DNA of 64,000 nucleotides from Streptomyces hawaiiensis. Lineage in GTDB: Bacteria > Actinomycetota > Actinomycetes > Streptomycetales > Streptomycetaceae. The stretch covers positions 1,860,001-1,924,000 of the forward strand of contig NZ_CP021978.1 in the NCBI RefSeq assembly GCF_004803895.1, in the 5' to 3' direction. Under the pieces are notes generated by a model. That model did not search any database. It was not told where the DNA came from and was given only the letters and a program-made list of their open reading frames with translations. This document shows, piece after piece, positions 15,753 through 24,021 of the stretch. The stretch's first letter is position 1; each line of letters opens with the position of its first letter. Both the position numbers and the translations under genes were made by a program.

Positions 15753-15830
15753 AAGTCAGACTTATTGAGCACGACCTCTTGAATTCGTCGTACCTAATGG
15801 GTTTCAGTTGCGTCGACATCACGTGTCGAC
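15753..15830. promoter_or_regulatory. gntR-gntK control region
   Basis: Three dyads lie here. AAGTCAGACTT (15753-15763) is a perfect odd palindrome with the GT-N3-AC core of FadR-type operators. GTCGTAC at 15787-15793 has the same GT-N3-AC core. GTCGACA / TGTCGAC (15812-15818 and 15824-15830) is a 7-base inverted repeat with a 5-base centre, 27 bases before the gntK start. The first two are the best GntR candidates. Confidence 0.5.
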
Positions 15831-15856
15831 CTCGGACAGCAGACAGTGAGGCAGCG

Positions 15857-16375
15857 ATGAACACCCCCCATGTCGTCGTGGTCATGGGCGTAGCGGGCAC
15901 CGGCAAGACCACCATCGGTCCCCTGCTCGCGGCCCGGCTCGGCGTTCCGTACGCCGAGGGCGACGACTTCCACCCGCCGGCCAACATCGCCAAGATGTCG
16001 GCCGGTACCCCGCTCACCGACGACGACCGTCTGCCCTGGCTCGACGCCATCGGCAAGTGGGCGCACGGGCGGGCCGGGCTCGGCGGGGTGGTCAGCTGCT
16101 CGGCACTGAAGCGGTCGTACCGCGACCGGCTGCGGGCCGCCGCGCCCGGCGTGGTCTTCGTGCACCTCTCGGGTGACCGCGCGCTGATCGAGGACCGGAT
16201 GTCGCACCGGCAGGGGCACTTCATGCCCACGGCGCTGCTCGACTCCCAGTTCGCCACGCTCCAGCCCCTCGCGGCGGACGAGGCGGGGGTCACGGTGGAC
16301 GTCACGGGCGGCCCGGAGGAGATCACCGAACGGGCGGCGCACGCCCTGCGGGACCTCCCCGAGCCCGCCCAGTAG
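15857..16375 (+). CDS. gntK: Gluconokinase
   Basis: A 172-residue P-loop kinase with Walker A GVAGTGKTT at about residues 11-19, the gluconate kinase motif EGDDFHPPANIAKMSAGTPL and the RQGHFMP lid region. It phosphorylates D-gluconate to 6-phosphogluconate for the pentose phosphate pathway. ATG at 15857 is preferred (GAGG upstream); an open frame extends far upstream but has no family similarity. First gene of the gluconate/idonate operon. Confidence 0.95.
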   Translation: MNTPHVVVVMGVAGTGKTTIGPLLAARLGVPYAEGDDFHPPANIAKMSAGTPLTDDDRLPWLDAIGKWAHGRAGLGGVVSCSALKRSYRDRLRAAAPGVVFVHLSGDRALIEDRMSHRQGHFMPTALLDSQFATLQPLAADEAGVTVDVTGGPEEITERAAHALRDLPEPAQ

Positions 16376-16385
16376 CCCCTGGCGG

Positions 16386-16417
16386 TTTCCCCTTCCCCTC
16401 CCCCTCCCCTTCTCCCC
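16386..16417 (+). other. 32-base pure pyrimidine tract between gntK and gntP
   Basis: An uninterrupted C/T run (TTTCCCCTTCCCCTCC... pattern) in the 60-base gntK-gntP spacer. It could be an unstructured mRNA spacer; no other role is evident. Confidence 0.6.
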
Positions 16418-16435
16418 AACGCAAGGGAACCCACC

Positions 16436-17833
16436 GTGACCAGACTCAGCGTCGAGATGCTGGCAGCGGACGCACCCGAGCCGATCACCTCGGCCGGCCA
16501 CGCTCAGCTGGGCATCGCCGTCCTGGCGGGCATCGCCGTCATCGTCCTGCTCATCACCAAGTTCAAGCTGCACGCCTTCCTGTCGCTGACGATCGGGTCG
16601 CTGGCGCTCGGCGCGATCGCCGGGGCGCCGCTGGACAAGGTGCTTCTCAGCTTCAGCACCGGCCTCGGCTCCACGGTCGCCGGCGTCGGTGTGCTGATCG
16701 CCCTCGGGGCGATCCTCGGCAAGATGCTCGCCGACTCCGGCGGCGCCGACCAGATCGTCGACACCATCCTCGAGAAGGCCGGCGGGCGGTCGATGCCGTG
16801 GGCGATGGTGCTGATCGCGTCCGTGATCGGGCTGCCGCTGTTCTTCGAGGTCGGCATCGTGCTGCTGATCCCCGTGGTGCTGATGGTCGCCAAGCGCGGC
16901 AACTACTCGCTGATGCGCATCGGCATCCCGGCGCTCGCGGGCCTGTCCGTGATGCACGGCCTGGTGCCGCCGCACCCCGGTCCGCTGGTCGCGATCGACG
17001 CCGTCGGAGCCGACCTCGGCGTGACGCTGGGGCTCGGCGTCCTCGTCGCCATCCCCACGGTGATCATCGCCGGGCCGGTGTTCTCGAAGTACGCGGCCCG
17101 CTGGGTCGACGTCCCGGCCCCCGAGAAGATGATCCCGCAGCGCGCCTCCGAGGAGCTCGACAAGCGTCCCGGCTTCGGTGCCACGCTCTTCACCGTGCTG
17201 CTGCCGGTGCTCCTCATGCTGGCCAAGGCGCTGGTCGACATCGTCGTGGACGACCCCGAGAACCCGGTGCAGCGGGTCTTCGACGTCATCGGCGCCCCGA
17301 TGATCGCCCTGCTCGCCTCGGTGCTGGTCGGCATCTTCACACTGCTGCGGCCCGCGGGGTTCTCCAAGGAGCGGATCTCGCCGCTCGTCGAGAAGAGCCT
17401 CATGCCGATCGCGGGCATCCTGCTGATCGTCGGCGCGGGTGGCGGCTTCAAGCAGACGCTGATCGACACCGGGGTGGGCCGGATGGTCCTCGACATCTCC
17501 GAGGACTGGTCCATCCCCGCGCTGCTGCTGGCCTGGCTGATCGCGGTGGTGATCCGCCTCGCGACCGGTTCGGCGACGGTGGCCACGGTCTCGGCCGCCG
17601 GTCTGGTCGCCCCGCTCGCGGCCGACATGTCGACCACGCACGCCGCCCTGCTCGTCCTGGCCATAGGCGCCGGCTCGCTCTTCTTCAGCCATGTCAACGA
17701 CGCCGGGTTCTGGATGGTGAAGGAGTACTTCGGCCTCAGCGTCGGCCAGAACATCAAGACCTGGTCCGTCATGGAGACGATCATCTCGGTCGTCGCCGGC
17801 GCTCTCGTCCTGCTGTTGTCCCTCGTGATCTAG
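16436..17833 (+). CDS. gntP: Gluconate:H+ symporter, GntP family
   Basis: A 465-residue membrane protein with about 12-14 hydrophobic segments. Family signatures are GLPLFFEVGIVLLIPV and LSVMHGLVPPHPGPL, the conserved GntP substrate-pore motif, and SHVNDAGFWMVKEYFGL. It imports gluconate (and possibly idonate) for GntK. GTG start at 16436 after AAGGGAA. It is followed 13 bases later by the SDR gene. Confidence 0.95.
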   Translation: MTRLSVEMLAADAPEPITSAGHAQLGIAVLAGIAVIVLLITKFKLHAFLSLTIGSLALGAIAGAPLDKVLLSFSTGLGSTVAGVGVLIALGAILGKMLADSGGADQIVDTILEKAGGRSMPWAMVLIASVIGLPLFFEVGIVLLIPVVLMVAKRGNYSLMRIGIPALAGLSVMHGLVPPHPGPLVAIDAVGADLGVTLGLGVLVAIPTVIIAGPVFSKYAARWVDVPAPEKMIPQRASEELDKRPGFGATLFTVLLPVLLMLAKALVDIVVDDPENPVQRVFDVIGAPMIALLASVLVGIFTLLRPAGFSKERISPLVEKSLMPIAGILLIVGAGGGFKQTLIDTGVGRMVLDISEDWSIPALLLAWLIAVVIRLATGSATVATVSAAGLVAPLAADMSTTHAALLVLAIGAGSLFFSHVNDAGFWMVKEYFGLSVGQNIKTWSVMETIISVVAGALVLLLSLVI

Positions 17834-17846
17834 GAGTGCCACGGCG

Positions 17847-18611
17847 ATGACGGCTCACCCTCTCTTCGACATCGGCGGTCGTACGGCGCTGGTCACCGGC
17901 TCCAGCCGGGGCATCGGACTCGCCCTCGCGCGCGGTCTGGCGGAGGCCGGCTGCACGGTCGTCCTGAACGGCCGCGACAAGGACCGGCTCGCCGAGGCCG
18001 CCGCCGGGCTGCCCGGTGACCGGGTGCACACGGTCGCGTTCGATGTGACCGACGGATCCTCGGTGGCCTCGGGGGTCGCCGAGGTCGAGGAGCGGGTGGG
18101 CCCGCTCGACATCCTCGTCAACAACGCGGGCATGCAACTGCGTGCCCCGCTGCTGGAGTTCGGCGAGTCCGACTGGCACCGGATCCTGGACACCAACCTG
18201 ACCAGTGCCTTCCTGGTCGGCCGTGAGGCGGCGCGCCGGATGACGGAACGCGGCCACGGGAAGATCATCAACATCTGCTCGCTGCAGAGCGAGGTGGTGC
18301 GGCCCGGGATCGCGCCGTACGCCGCCACCAAGGGCGCGCTGAAGATGCTCACCAAGGGCATGTGCGCGGACTGGGGCCCGCACGGGGTGCAGGTCAACGG
18401 GCTCGGCCCGGGCTACATCGAGACCGGGCTGACCCGGCCGCTGGTTGAGGACGAGGAGTTCAGCGCCTGGGTGCGGCGGCGCACCCCGGCCGGGCGCTGG
18501 GGACGGACGCGGGACCTGGTGGGCGGGGTGCTGTTCCTCGCCTCCCCCGCGGCGGACTTCGTCAGCGGGCAGGTTCTGTATGTCGACGGCGGTATGACGA
18601 GCGTGCTGTGA
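17847..18611 (+). CDS. idnO: SDR oxidoreductase, probable gluconate 5-dehydrogenase
   Basis: A 254-residue short-chain dehydrogenase. NAD(P) motif TGSSRGIGLALARGL, NNAG motif, catalytic Ser in ICSLQSE and YAATK; C-terminal FVSGQVLYVDGGMTS. In gluconate/idonate operons this enzyme interconverts 5-keto-D-gluconate and D-gluconate. The assignment to gluconate 5-dehydrogenase follows from similarity and operon context. Start ATG with AGGAG overlapping the gntP stop. Confidence 0.88.
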   Translation: MTAHPLFDIGGRTALVTGSSRGIGLALARGLAEAGCTVVLNGRDKDRLAEAAAGLPGDRVHTVAFDVTDGSSVASGVAEVEERVGPLDILVNNAGMQLRAPLLEFGESDWHRILDTNLTSAFLVGREAARRMTERGHGKIINICSLQSEVVRPGIAPYAATKGALKMLTKGMCADWGPHGVQVNGLGPGYIETGLTRPLVEDEEFSAWVRRRTPAGRWGRTRDLVGGVLFLASPAADFVSGQVLYVDGGMTSVL

Positions 18612-18628
18612 CCTGCCGGGAGGCTGTG

Positions 18629-19660
18629 ATGCTGGGTTGTGTGATCCACGGTCAGCGCGATCTGCGGGTGGCGGAGTTGCCGGCGCCGGAGCCCGGGCCG
18701 GGGCAGGCGCTGGTCGCCGTCCGGTACGGCGGGGTGTGCGGGTCCGATCTGCACTACTGGCGGCACGGCGGGGTCGGTGACTTCCGGCTGCGGGAGCCGA
18801 TGGTACTCGGGCACGAGGTCGTGGGGACCGTCGTGGAGTACGGTGCCGGCGCGTCGGGACCGGCACCGGGTAGCGCCGTCGCCGTGCATCCGGCCACCCC
18901 GTGCGGGGTCTGCCCGGAGTGCGCGGCCGGGCGGCGAAACGTCTGCCGGGATACGCGCTATCTCGGGAGTGCGGCCCGGTTTCCCCATGTTCAGGGGGGT
19001 TTCGCGGCTCAGGTGGTCGTGCCGTGTGGGCAGGTGCGGGCGCTGCCGGACGGGCTGGAGCTGCGGCGGGCCGCGCTGGCCGAGCCCTTGTCGGTCGCCC
19101 TGCACGCGGTGCGGCGGGCCGGGGAGGTGGCGGGGCGGCATGTGCTGGTGACGGGTGCCGGGCCCATCGGGTGTCTGGTGGTCGCGGCGGCGAAGGCGGC
19201 CGGGGCCGGGCACGTCACCGTCACGGATCTGCTGCCCGAGGCGCTCGCGTACGGGCGGATCGCCGGGGCCGGGACGGTCGTGCGGGCCGATGATCCCGAC
19301 GACCGGGGCCGGCCGGACGAGGTTGATGTGGCCGTCGAGGCGTCCGGGGTGGCGGCGGGGCTCGACACCTGTCTGCGGCTGGTGCGGCGGGGTGGGGTCG
19401 TCGTGCAGCTGGGGATGTTGCCCGCGGGGCACAGTCCGTTCGCGGGGAATCTGGTGGTGAGCCGGGAGATCGAGCTGCGGGGGGCGTTCCGCTTCGACCG
19501 TGAGTTCGATGACGCGTTGGCGTTGCTGGCCGGGGAGCCGGCGTTCGACGGGCTGATCAGTGCGGTGGTTCCCGTGGGGGAGGCCGAGTCCGCGTTTGCG
19601 CTGGCCGCTGATCGGAGTCGGTCCTGCAAGGTGCTGTTGGATTTCGCCCTCGCGCCGTGA
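18629..19660 (+). CDS. idnD: Zinc-dependent dehydrogenase, probable L-idonate 5-dehydrogenase
   Basis: A 343-residue MDR-family enzyme. Catalytic zinc ligands Cys in GVCGSDLHYW and His in GHEVVG; structural zinc cysteines in CGVCPECAAGRRNVC; Rossmann motif VTGAGPIGCLV. It would oxidise L-idonate to 5-ketogluconate, feeding IdnO and GntK. A GTG at 18608 overlaps the upstream stop, but GGGAGG at 18618 sits correctly for ATG 18629. Last gene of the operon. Confidence 0.87.
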   Translation: MLGCVIHGQRDLRVAELPAPEPGPGQALVAVRYGGVCGSDLHYWRHGGVGDFRLREPMVLGHEVVGTVVEYGAGASGPAPGSAVAVHPATPCGVCPECAAGRRNVCRDTRYLGSAARFPHVQGGFAAQVVVPCGQVRALPDGLELRRAALAEPLSVALHAVRRAGEVAGRHVLVTGAGPIGCLVVAAAKAAGAGHVTVTDLLPEALAYGRIAGAGTVVRADDPDDRGRPDEVDVAVEASGVAAGLDTCLRLVRRGGVVVQLGMLPAGHSPFAGNLVVSREIELRGAFRFDREFDDALALLAGEPAFDGLISAVVPVGEAESAFALAADRSRSCKVLLDFALAP

Positions 19661-19664
19661 CGGG

Positions 19665-19692
19665 TCTCGCGGTTCCCCGCGCCCCTGAGACT
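19665..19692. repeat. Dispersed Streptomyces intergenic repeat fragment
   Basis: CGCGGTTCCCCGCGCCCCTG between the convergent idnD and cytochrome b genes. The motif (reverse complement beginning AGGGGCGCGGGGAACCGCG) recurs widely in Streptomyces intergenic regions, to my knowledge, and is related to the element at 33134-33203. Confidence 0.5.
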
Positions 19693-20315
19693 TACGGGCG
19701 CCACAAGGGGTGCTCTTGGTCTGCCCAGGCTTTGGTGACCTTGCCCGTGCGCATGCCCCTTCTGGACTCCGGGTCCGCCAGGGCCATGCCGATGTGGCCG
19801 GCCACGACGATGCCGAGGGTGAGGGCCAGCCAGTCGTGGACGAAGGTCGCGCTGGTGCGCCAGAGGATGGGGGTGAGGTGGGTGAACCACATCATCAGGC
19901 CCGTGGCGAGCATGACCAGCGTGGCGCCGGCGATCCAGGCCGCGTAGAGCTTCTGGCCGGCGTTGAACTTGGCCGCGGGGCGGGACGCTTGGCGTCTGTC
20001 GCGGTGCAGGACCGCGCGCAGCCAGGTGCGGTCGTGCGGGCCGAAGCGGTTGAGGCGGCCGAGGTCGGCGCGGAAGGCGCGGGAGGCGAGGCCGGCCAGG
20101 ACGGGGACGGGCAGGGCGAGGCCGGACCACTGGTGCAGGGTGACGACCAGGGCGCGGCGGCCGACGAGTTCGGCGAGCTGCGGGACGTAGAGGCAGGCCG
20201 CCGTGAGGACGCAGATGCCCATCAGCGCGGCCGTGGTGCGGTGGGTCCAGCGCTGCAGGGTGGTGAAGCGGCGCACTTGGAGCGTGGCCGGCGGTGTGTC
20301 AGCTCGTAGGGTCAT
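19692..20315 (-). CDS. Cytochrome b561-type membrane protein
   Basis: A 207-residue protein with four to five hydrophobic helices (MGICVLTAACLYVP, GLALPVPVLAGLA, AAWIAGATLVMLATGLMMWF, FVHDWLALTLGIVVAGHIGMAL). Histidines in LQRWTHRTTAA, VTLHQWSG, FVHDWL and VAGHIGMA could bind two hemes. It overlaps the upstream molybdenum oxidoreductase gene by 17 bases, so it is its likely membrane electron-transfer partner. Confidence 0.85.
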   Translation of the reverse strand: MTLRADTPPATLQVRRFTTLQRWTHRTTAALMGICVLTAACLYVPQLAELVGRRALVVTLHQWSGLALPVPVLAGLASRAFRADLGRLNRFGPHDRTWLRAVLHRDRRQASRPAAKFNAGQKLYAAWIAGATLVMLATGLMMWFTHLTPILWRTSATFVHDWLALTLGIVVAGHIGMALADPESRRGMRTGKVTKAWADQEHPLWRP

Positions 20316-21048
20316 CGTCGCGTCCGTTCGAGCGGCCCACCCAGGCGTCGACGTCGTAGCCGCGCTCCTCCCAGTAGCCCGGCCGGACCTCGTCGGTGAC
20401 GGTGATGCCGGAGAGCCACTTGGCGGACTTGTAGAAGTACATGGGTGCCACGTAGAGGCGGACCGGGCCGCCGTGGGAGTGGCCGAGGTCCTTGTCCTGC
20501 ATGCGCAGGGCCACCAGGACGTCCGCGCGGCGGGCCTGGTCGAGGGTGAGGCTCTCGGTGTACGTGCCGTCGAAGCAGGTGAAGCGGATGGCCTTGGCCG
20601 TGGGGCGCACCCGGGCGGCGTCCAGGAGCCTGGACAGGCGTACGCCCTCGAAGGGGGTGTCGGGGACGCGCCAGCCCGTGACGCACTGGACGTCGCGGAC
20701 CATGCGGGTCTGGGGCAGGGCCTTGAGGTCGTCGAGGGTGTAGGTGGTGGGGCGGTCGACCAGGCCGTCCAGGGTGAGGCGGTAGCTGTCGGCGTTCTTG
20801 CGCGGGACGGACGAGGCGACCGAGTAGTAGCGGAAGCCGCCGCCGTTGGGGAGCAGGCCGGTCAGGCCCGTGGGGTCCTTGTCGGCCGCGCCGCCGAGGA
20901 AGCCCTCCAGGCCGCGTTGCAGCGGGGGCGCGGCGACCACGCCGACGGCACCCAGGGCAAGGGTGCCGAGGAAGACGCGGCGGCCGATCGGGGTGCCCCG
21001 CTCTTCGGGGTGGTCGTCGTTCACACCCTTGGGTACGTCCTCGTTCAC
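20299..21048 (-). CDS. Tat-exported molybdopterin-dependent oxidoreductase (sulfite-oxidase fold)
   Basis: A 249-residue protein with a twin-arginine signal (GRRVFLGTLALGAVGVVAAPP) and the sulfite-oxidase/MsrP-type Moco domain; the molybdenum-ligating Cys is in VRDVQCVTGWRVPDTPFEGV. It resembles YedY/MsrP but its substrate may be other than methionine sulfoxide. It would act outside the membrane and take electrons from, or give them to, the cytochrome b encoded by the next, overlapping gene. GTG start at 21048; another GTG at 21024 is possible. Confidence 0.87.
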   Translation of the reverse strand: MNEDVPKGVNDDHPEERGTPIGRRVFLGTLALGAVGVVAAPPLQRGLEGFLGGAADKDPTGLTGLLPNGGGFRYYSVASSVPRKNADSYRLTLDGLVDRPTTYTLDDLKALPQTRMVRDVQCVTGWRVPDTPFEGVRLSRLLDAARVRPTAKAIRFTCFDGTYTESLTLDQARRADVLVALRMQDKDLGHSHGGPVRLYVAPMYFYKSAKWLSGITVTDEVRPGYWEERGYDVDAWVGRSNGRDDDPTS

Positions 21049-21135
21049 GTACTCATTCGAACACCCGCGGCCCCGGGAGGACAGGGTTCGCGGGTGCTCG
21101 TCAGACTTCCGTAACGACTTCTTACGCGGGCCGCC

Positions 21136-22671
21136 TCAGGAGGAGGCCGCCTTGTCCAGCTGGAACGCCTCGTTGCCGAGGCCGATCCGGGCGTGCTTCT
21201 CGGGGGCGCGGGCGCGCAGCACCAGGCCGAGGACCACGCCGGCGAGCGCGGCGAGGCCGATGATGCCGGGCAGCACCCAGCTCAGCGACGAGTCGGGGCC
21301 GGCGCCGACCAGCACCTCGAAGTCCTTCACCGTGTAGCCGGCGATCACCAGCAGGGCGATGCCCGCCAGCGCGGACGTGACCAGCCGCCAGGCCTGGGCG
21401 CCCGCGGCGCCGCGGCGGACGAAGAAGACGATGACGGACAGGGACGCCGTCGCCATCAGCACGATCACGCCGAGGGCGCCGATGTTGCCGAACCAGGTGA
21501 ACAGGTGCAGAACGGGCGCGGTCGGGTCGCCGGCCGGCTTGTCGTCGGCGATCGCGAAGGCGACCACGACCACGACGGCCACGACGGTCTGGAGCAGCGA
21601 GCCGGTGCCCGGGGCGCCGCTGCTGCCGCTGGTGCGGCCGAAGGCGGCGGGCAGCAGCCCCTCGCGGCCCATGGCGAAGGCGTAGCGGGCGACGACGTTG
21701 TGGAAGCTGAGCAGCGCGGCGAACATGCCGGTGACGAACAGGATGTGCAGGACGTCCGTGAAGGTACCGCCGAGGCGGGAGTCAGTGAGGAAGAACAGCA
21801 GTCCGGCACTCTGCTTCTGGGACGTGCCGACGATGGCGGAGGGCCCGGTGGCGACGGTGAGGGCCCAGGAGCTCAGCGCGAAGAAGACGGCGACCCCGCC
21901 GACGGCGAGGAACATCACGCGCGGTACCAGGACGTGCGGGCGGCTGGTCTCCTCGGCGTACACCGGGGCCTGCTCGAAGCCGAGGAACGCGGCGATGCAG
22001 AAGCACAGCGCGGTGCCGACACCGGCGCCGGTGAGGGTGTCGGGGTTGAAGGCGTGCAGCGAGAGACCTTCCTTCCCGGGGTCGGCGATGGCGGCCACGT
22101 CGAAGACCACGACCAGGAGCACCTCGATGACCAGCAGCACGCCGAGCACGCGGGCGTTGACGTCGATCTTGAGCCAGCCCAGCAGCCCGACGGCGAGCCC
22201 GGCCACGAGCGCCGGTATCCACCAGGCGATGTCCAGGTCGGCGTAGGTGGCGAGGAGTCCGGAGACCTCGAAGCCGAAGATGCCGTAGATGCCGACCTGG
22301 AGCGCGTTGTAGGCGACGAGCGCCACCAGGGCGGCGCCCGCGCCGGCGGTGCCGCCGAGGCCCCGGGAGATGTACGCGTAGAAGGCGCCCGCGTTGTGGA
22401 CGTGGCGGCTCATCTCGGCGTATCCGACGCTGAAGAGGATCAGGACGACGCCGAGGACGACGAAGAGCAGCGGCTGGCCGACGATACCCATCACCGCGAA
22501 TGTCGTGGGCATGACACCGGCGACGACCATGAGGGGGGCGGTCGCGGCGAGGACGGAGAGCAGCAGTCCCCCGGTGCCGAGCCGGTTGGCGCGCAGAGCG
22601 CGCTCCTGCCCCTTGAACGTACTGATGCCGCCGGAGGCGGATGTGCTCGTTCTCGAACTGTCCGTGGTCAT
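21136..22671 (-). CDS. APC family amino acid permease
   Basis: A 511-residue protein with about 12 membrane helices. Typical APC sequences include RANRLGTGGLLLSVLAATAPL near the N-terminus, the EMSRHVHNAGAFYAYISRGLGG segment and FLGFEQAPVYAEETSRP. Cytoplasmic-membrane uptake of an amino acid or amine; substrate unresolved. It starts 34 bases after the stop of the TPR-like gene and may share its transcript. Confidence 0.92.
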   Translation of the reverse strand: MTTDSSRTSTSASGGISTFKGQERALRANRLGTGGLLLSVLAATAPLMVVAGVMPTTFAVMGIVGQPLLFVVLGVVLILFSVGYAEMSRHVHNAGAFYAYISRGLGGTAGAGAALVALVAYNALQVGIYGIFGFEVSGLLATYADLDIAWWIPALVAGLAVGLLGWLKIDVNARVLGVLLVIEVLLVVVFDVAAIADPGKEGLSLHAFNPDTLTGAGVGTALCFCIAAFLGFEQAPVYAEETSRPHVLVPRVMFLAVGGVAVFFALSSWALTVATGPSAIVGTSQKQSAGLLFFLTDSRLGGTFTDVLHILFVTGMFAALLSFHNVVARYAFAMGREGLLPAAFGRTSGSSGAPGTGSLLQTVVAVVVVVAFAIADDKPAGDPTAPVLHLFTWFGNIGALGVIVLMATASLSVIVFFVRRGAAGAQAWRLVTSALAGIALLVIAGYTVKDFEVLVGAGPDSSLSWVLPGIIGLAALAGVVLGLVLRARAPEKHARIGLGNEAFQLDKAASS

Positions 22672-22705
22672 CGGGGGAGCGTCCTCACTCTTCGGGTCGG
22701 GGGTG

Positions 22706-23698
22706 TCAGGCCGTGCCGAGCGCGCCGGCGCGGGCGGCGGCGAAAGCGGTGTGCGGGTCGCGGTCCGGGTACGACCAGGGCGCCGGGGTGGCGTGGCGGC
22801 CGATCCGGTGGAACAGGGCGGCGGCCTCGGCGCCCCGCCCCTCGCAGAACTTGGCGTGGGCGAGGAAGTTCAGGTCGATCAGCCGCCGCGGGTGCCCTTC
22901 CAGCTCCCACTCCAGCCACCAGTCGAATGCGGCCTTCATGACCTGCCGGGCGCGGCGGCCCGTCCAGTGGCCGGAGGCGGCCGGGTCGGCGGGTCCGTGC
23001 CCGGCGGCGGCCAGCACGCGGTAGCGCTCGGCGTGCGCGATGACCGGAAGGATCGCGAGCGGGGAGTCGGCGGGGGCCTGCTCGGCGGCCCAGTTGGCGA
23101 AGTCGTAGACCTCGTGCAGCGGGTCCGGGCCGGCCTCGGCGCGGCGGCCGGCGAGCCGGGCGACCATCAGATGGTGGGCATGGTGGTGGTCGGCGTACCG
23201 GCCGCGGACCGCCTCGAAGCCACGGACCACGTCCTGGTCGCCGCCGACCGCGCACTCCAGCATGAGCAGGCCGAGCCAGGGGGTGGGGTCGGCGGGGGCA
23301 CGGGCCGCGGCGGCCTGGCAGGCCTCGCGGGCGCGGTCCGGCTTGGCCTTGCCGTGCAGGGCGCGCCGGACCTGGGCGAGGGCGAGCAGCACGGAGGCGT
23401 CGGCGGACTCGGGTTCGGCGAGCAGCCACTCCCGGGCCCATGCCGCGCAGGAGGACTCGAGCGCGAGGACGGTGACGCGATGGCCGCGCCGGTCCCAGTC
23501 GTCCCCGGTGTGAACCAGGAGGGAACGGGCATTCTGCCAGCGGCCCTGCGCCAGTGCGGCGCGGGCGGCCATGAGGTCGGCGTCGTCGAGAGCCTCGTCG
23601 AAGGCCTGAGACGCACGTCTGCGGCCACGGCCGAGGGGAGGCGGGGGTGGGGACACCGCGGGAACTTCCTCACGCGCTCTTCTGGTGTTTCGGCTCAC
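22706..23698 (-). CDS. TPR-like protein of unknown function
   Basis: A 330-residue soluble protein rich in Ala, Arg and Trp. Helical segments (ARAALAQGRWQNARSLLV, LLALAQVRRALHGKAKP, ACQAAAARAPADPTPWLGLL) look like degenerate tetratricopeptide repeats; the C-terminal part has KAAFDWWLEWELEGHPRRL and LAHAKFCEGRGAEAAALFHRIG. No signal or membrane segment. GTG start at 23698; a later in-frame GTG (about 23656) could also be used. It precedes the APC permease on the same strand. Family not named by me. Confidence 0.8.
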   Translation of the reverse strand: MSRNTRRAREEVPAVSPPPPPLGRGRRRASQAFDEALDDADLMAARAALAQGRWQNARSLLVHTGDDWDRRGHRVTVLALESSCAAWAREWLLAEPESADASVLLALAQVRRALHGKAKPDRAREACQAAAARAPADPTPWLGLLMLECAVGGDQDVVRGFEAVRGRYADHHHAHHLMVARLAGRRAEAGPDPLHEVYDFANWAAEQAPADSPLAILPVIAHAERYRVLAAAGHGPADPAASGHWTGRRARQVMKAAFDWWLEWELEGHPRRLIDLNFLAHAKFCEGRGAEAAALFHRIGRHATPAPWSYPDRDPHTAFAAARAGALGTA

Positions 23699-24021
23699 GG
23701 CGGCAGAGGGAGCGCGGATGTGCGCTTTGCCATGAACTGATCACGCACAGCCAACCCTCAGCCAATGGTCGTCGTCAAGGGTCGCCGGAGCGTTACACGC
23801 GTCAACTGCCGTTAGTTGTGAGGGTTTTGTGATCCAAGGGGCGCGGGGGGCCGGTGGGTTCGTGATCCGATTCTTCCCTTTTGCCCTTTGTGGCGTACGC
23901 CATAGCGTGGGCTGCCACCGCCGCCGACGATGGCATGACGTACGGGCGCGCCGGGCGGAGCCGGCCGGTACAGTCGGCCCTTACGCAACCGTGACCCGAC
24001 CTGACGATCGAGGTACACCGC
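23699..24021. other. 323-base divergent intergenic region
   Basis: Lies between the TPR-like gene (minus) and the DMT transporter (plus). It holds a fragment resembling the dispersed GGGGCGCGGGG repeat (about 23838-23850), a perfect 12-base palindrome TGGCGTACGCCA (23891-23902) immediately followed by TAGCGT (23903-23908), a possible plus-strand -10, and an AT-richer stretch at 23800-23832. No gene is supported. Confidence 0.5.

Noticed and set aside
23891-23902. TGGCGTACGCCA palindrome as a confident operator
   Set aside because: Short, of common composition in G+C-rich DNA and with only a weak promoter beside it; left as a note in the intergenic entry.
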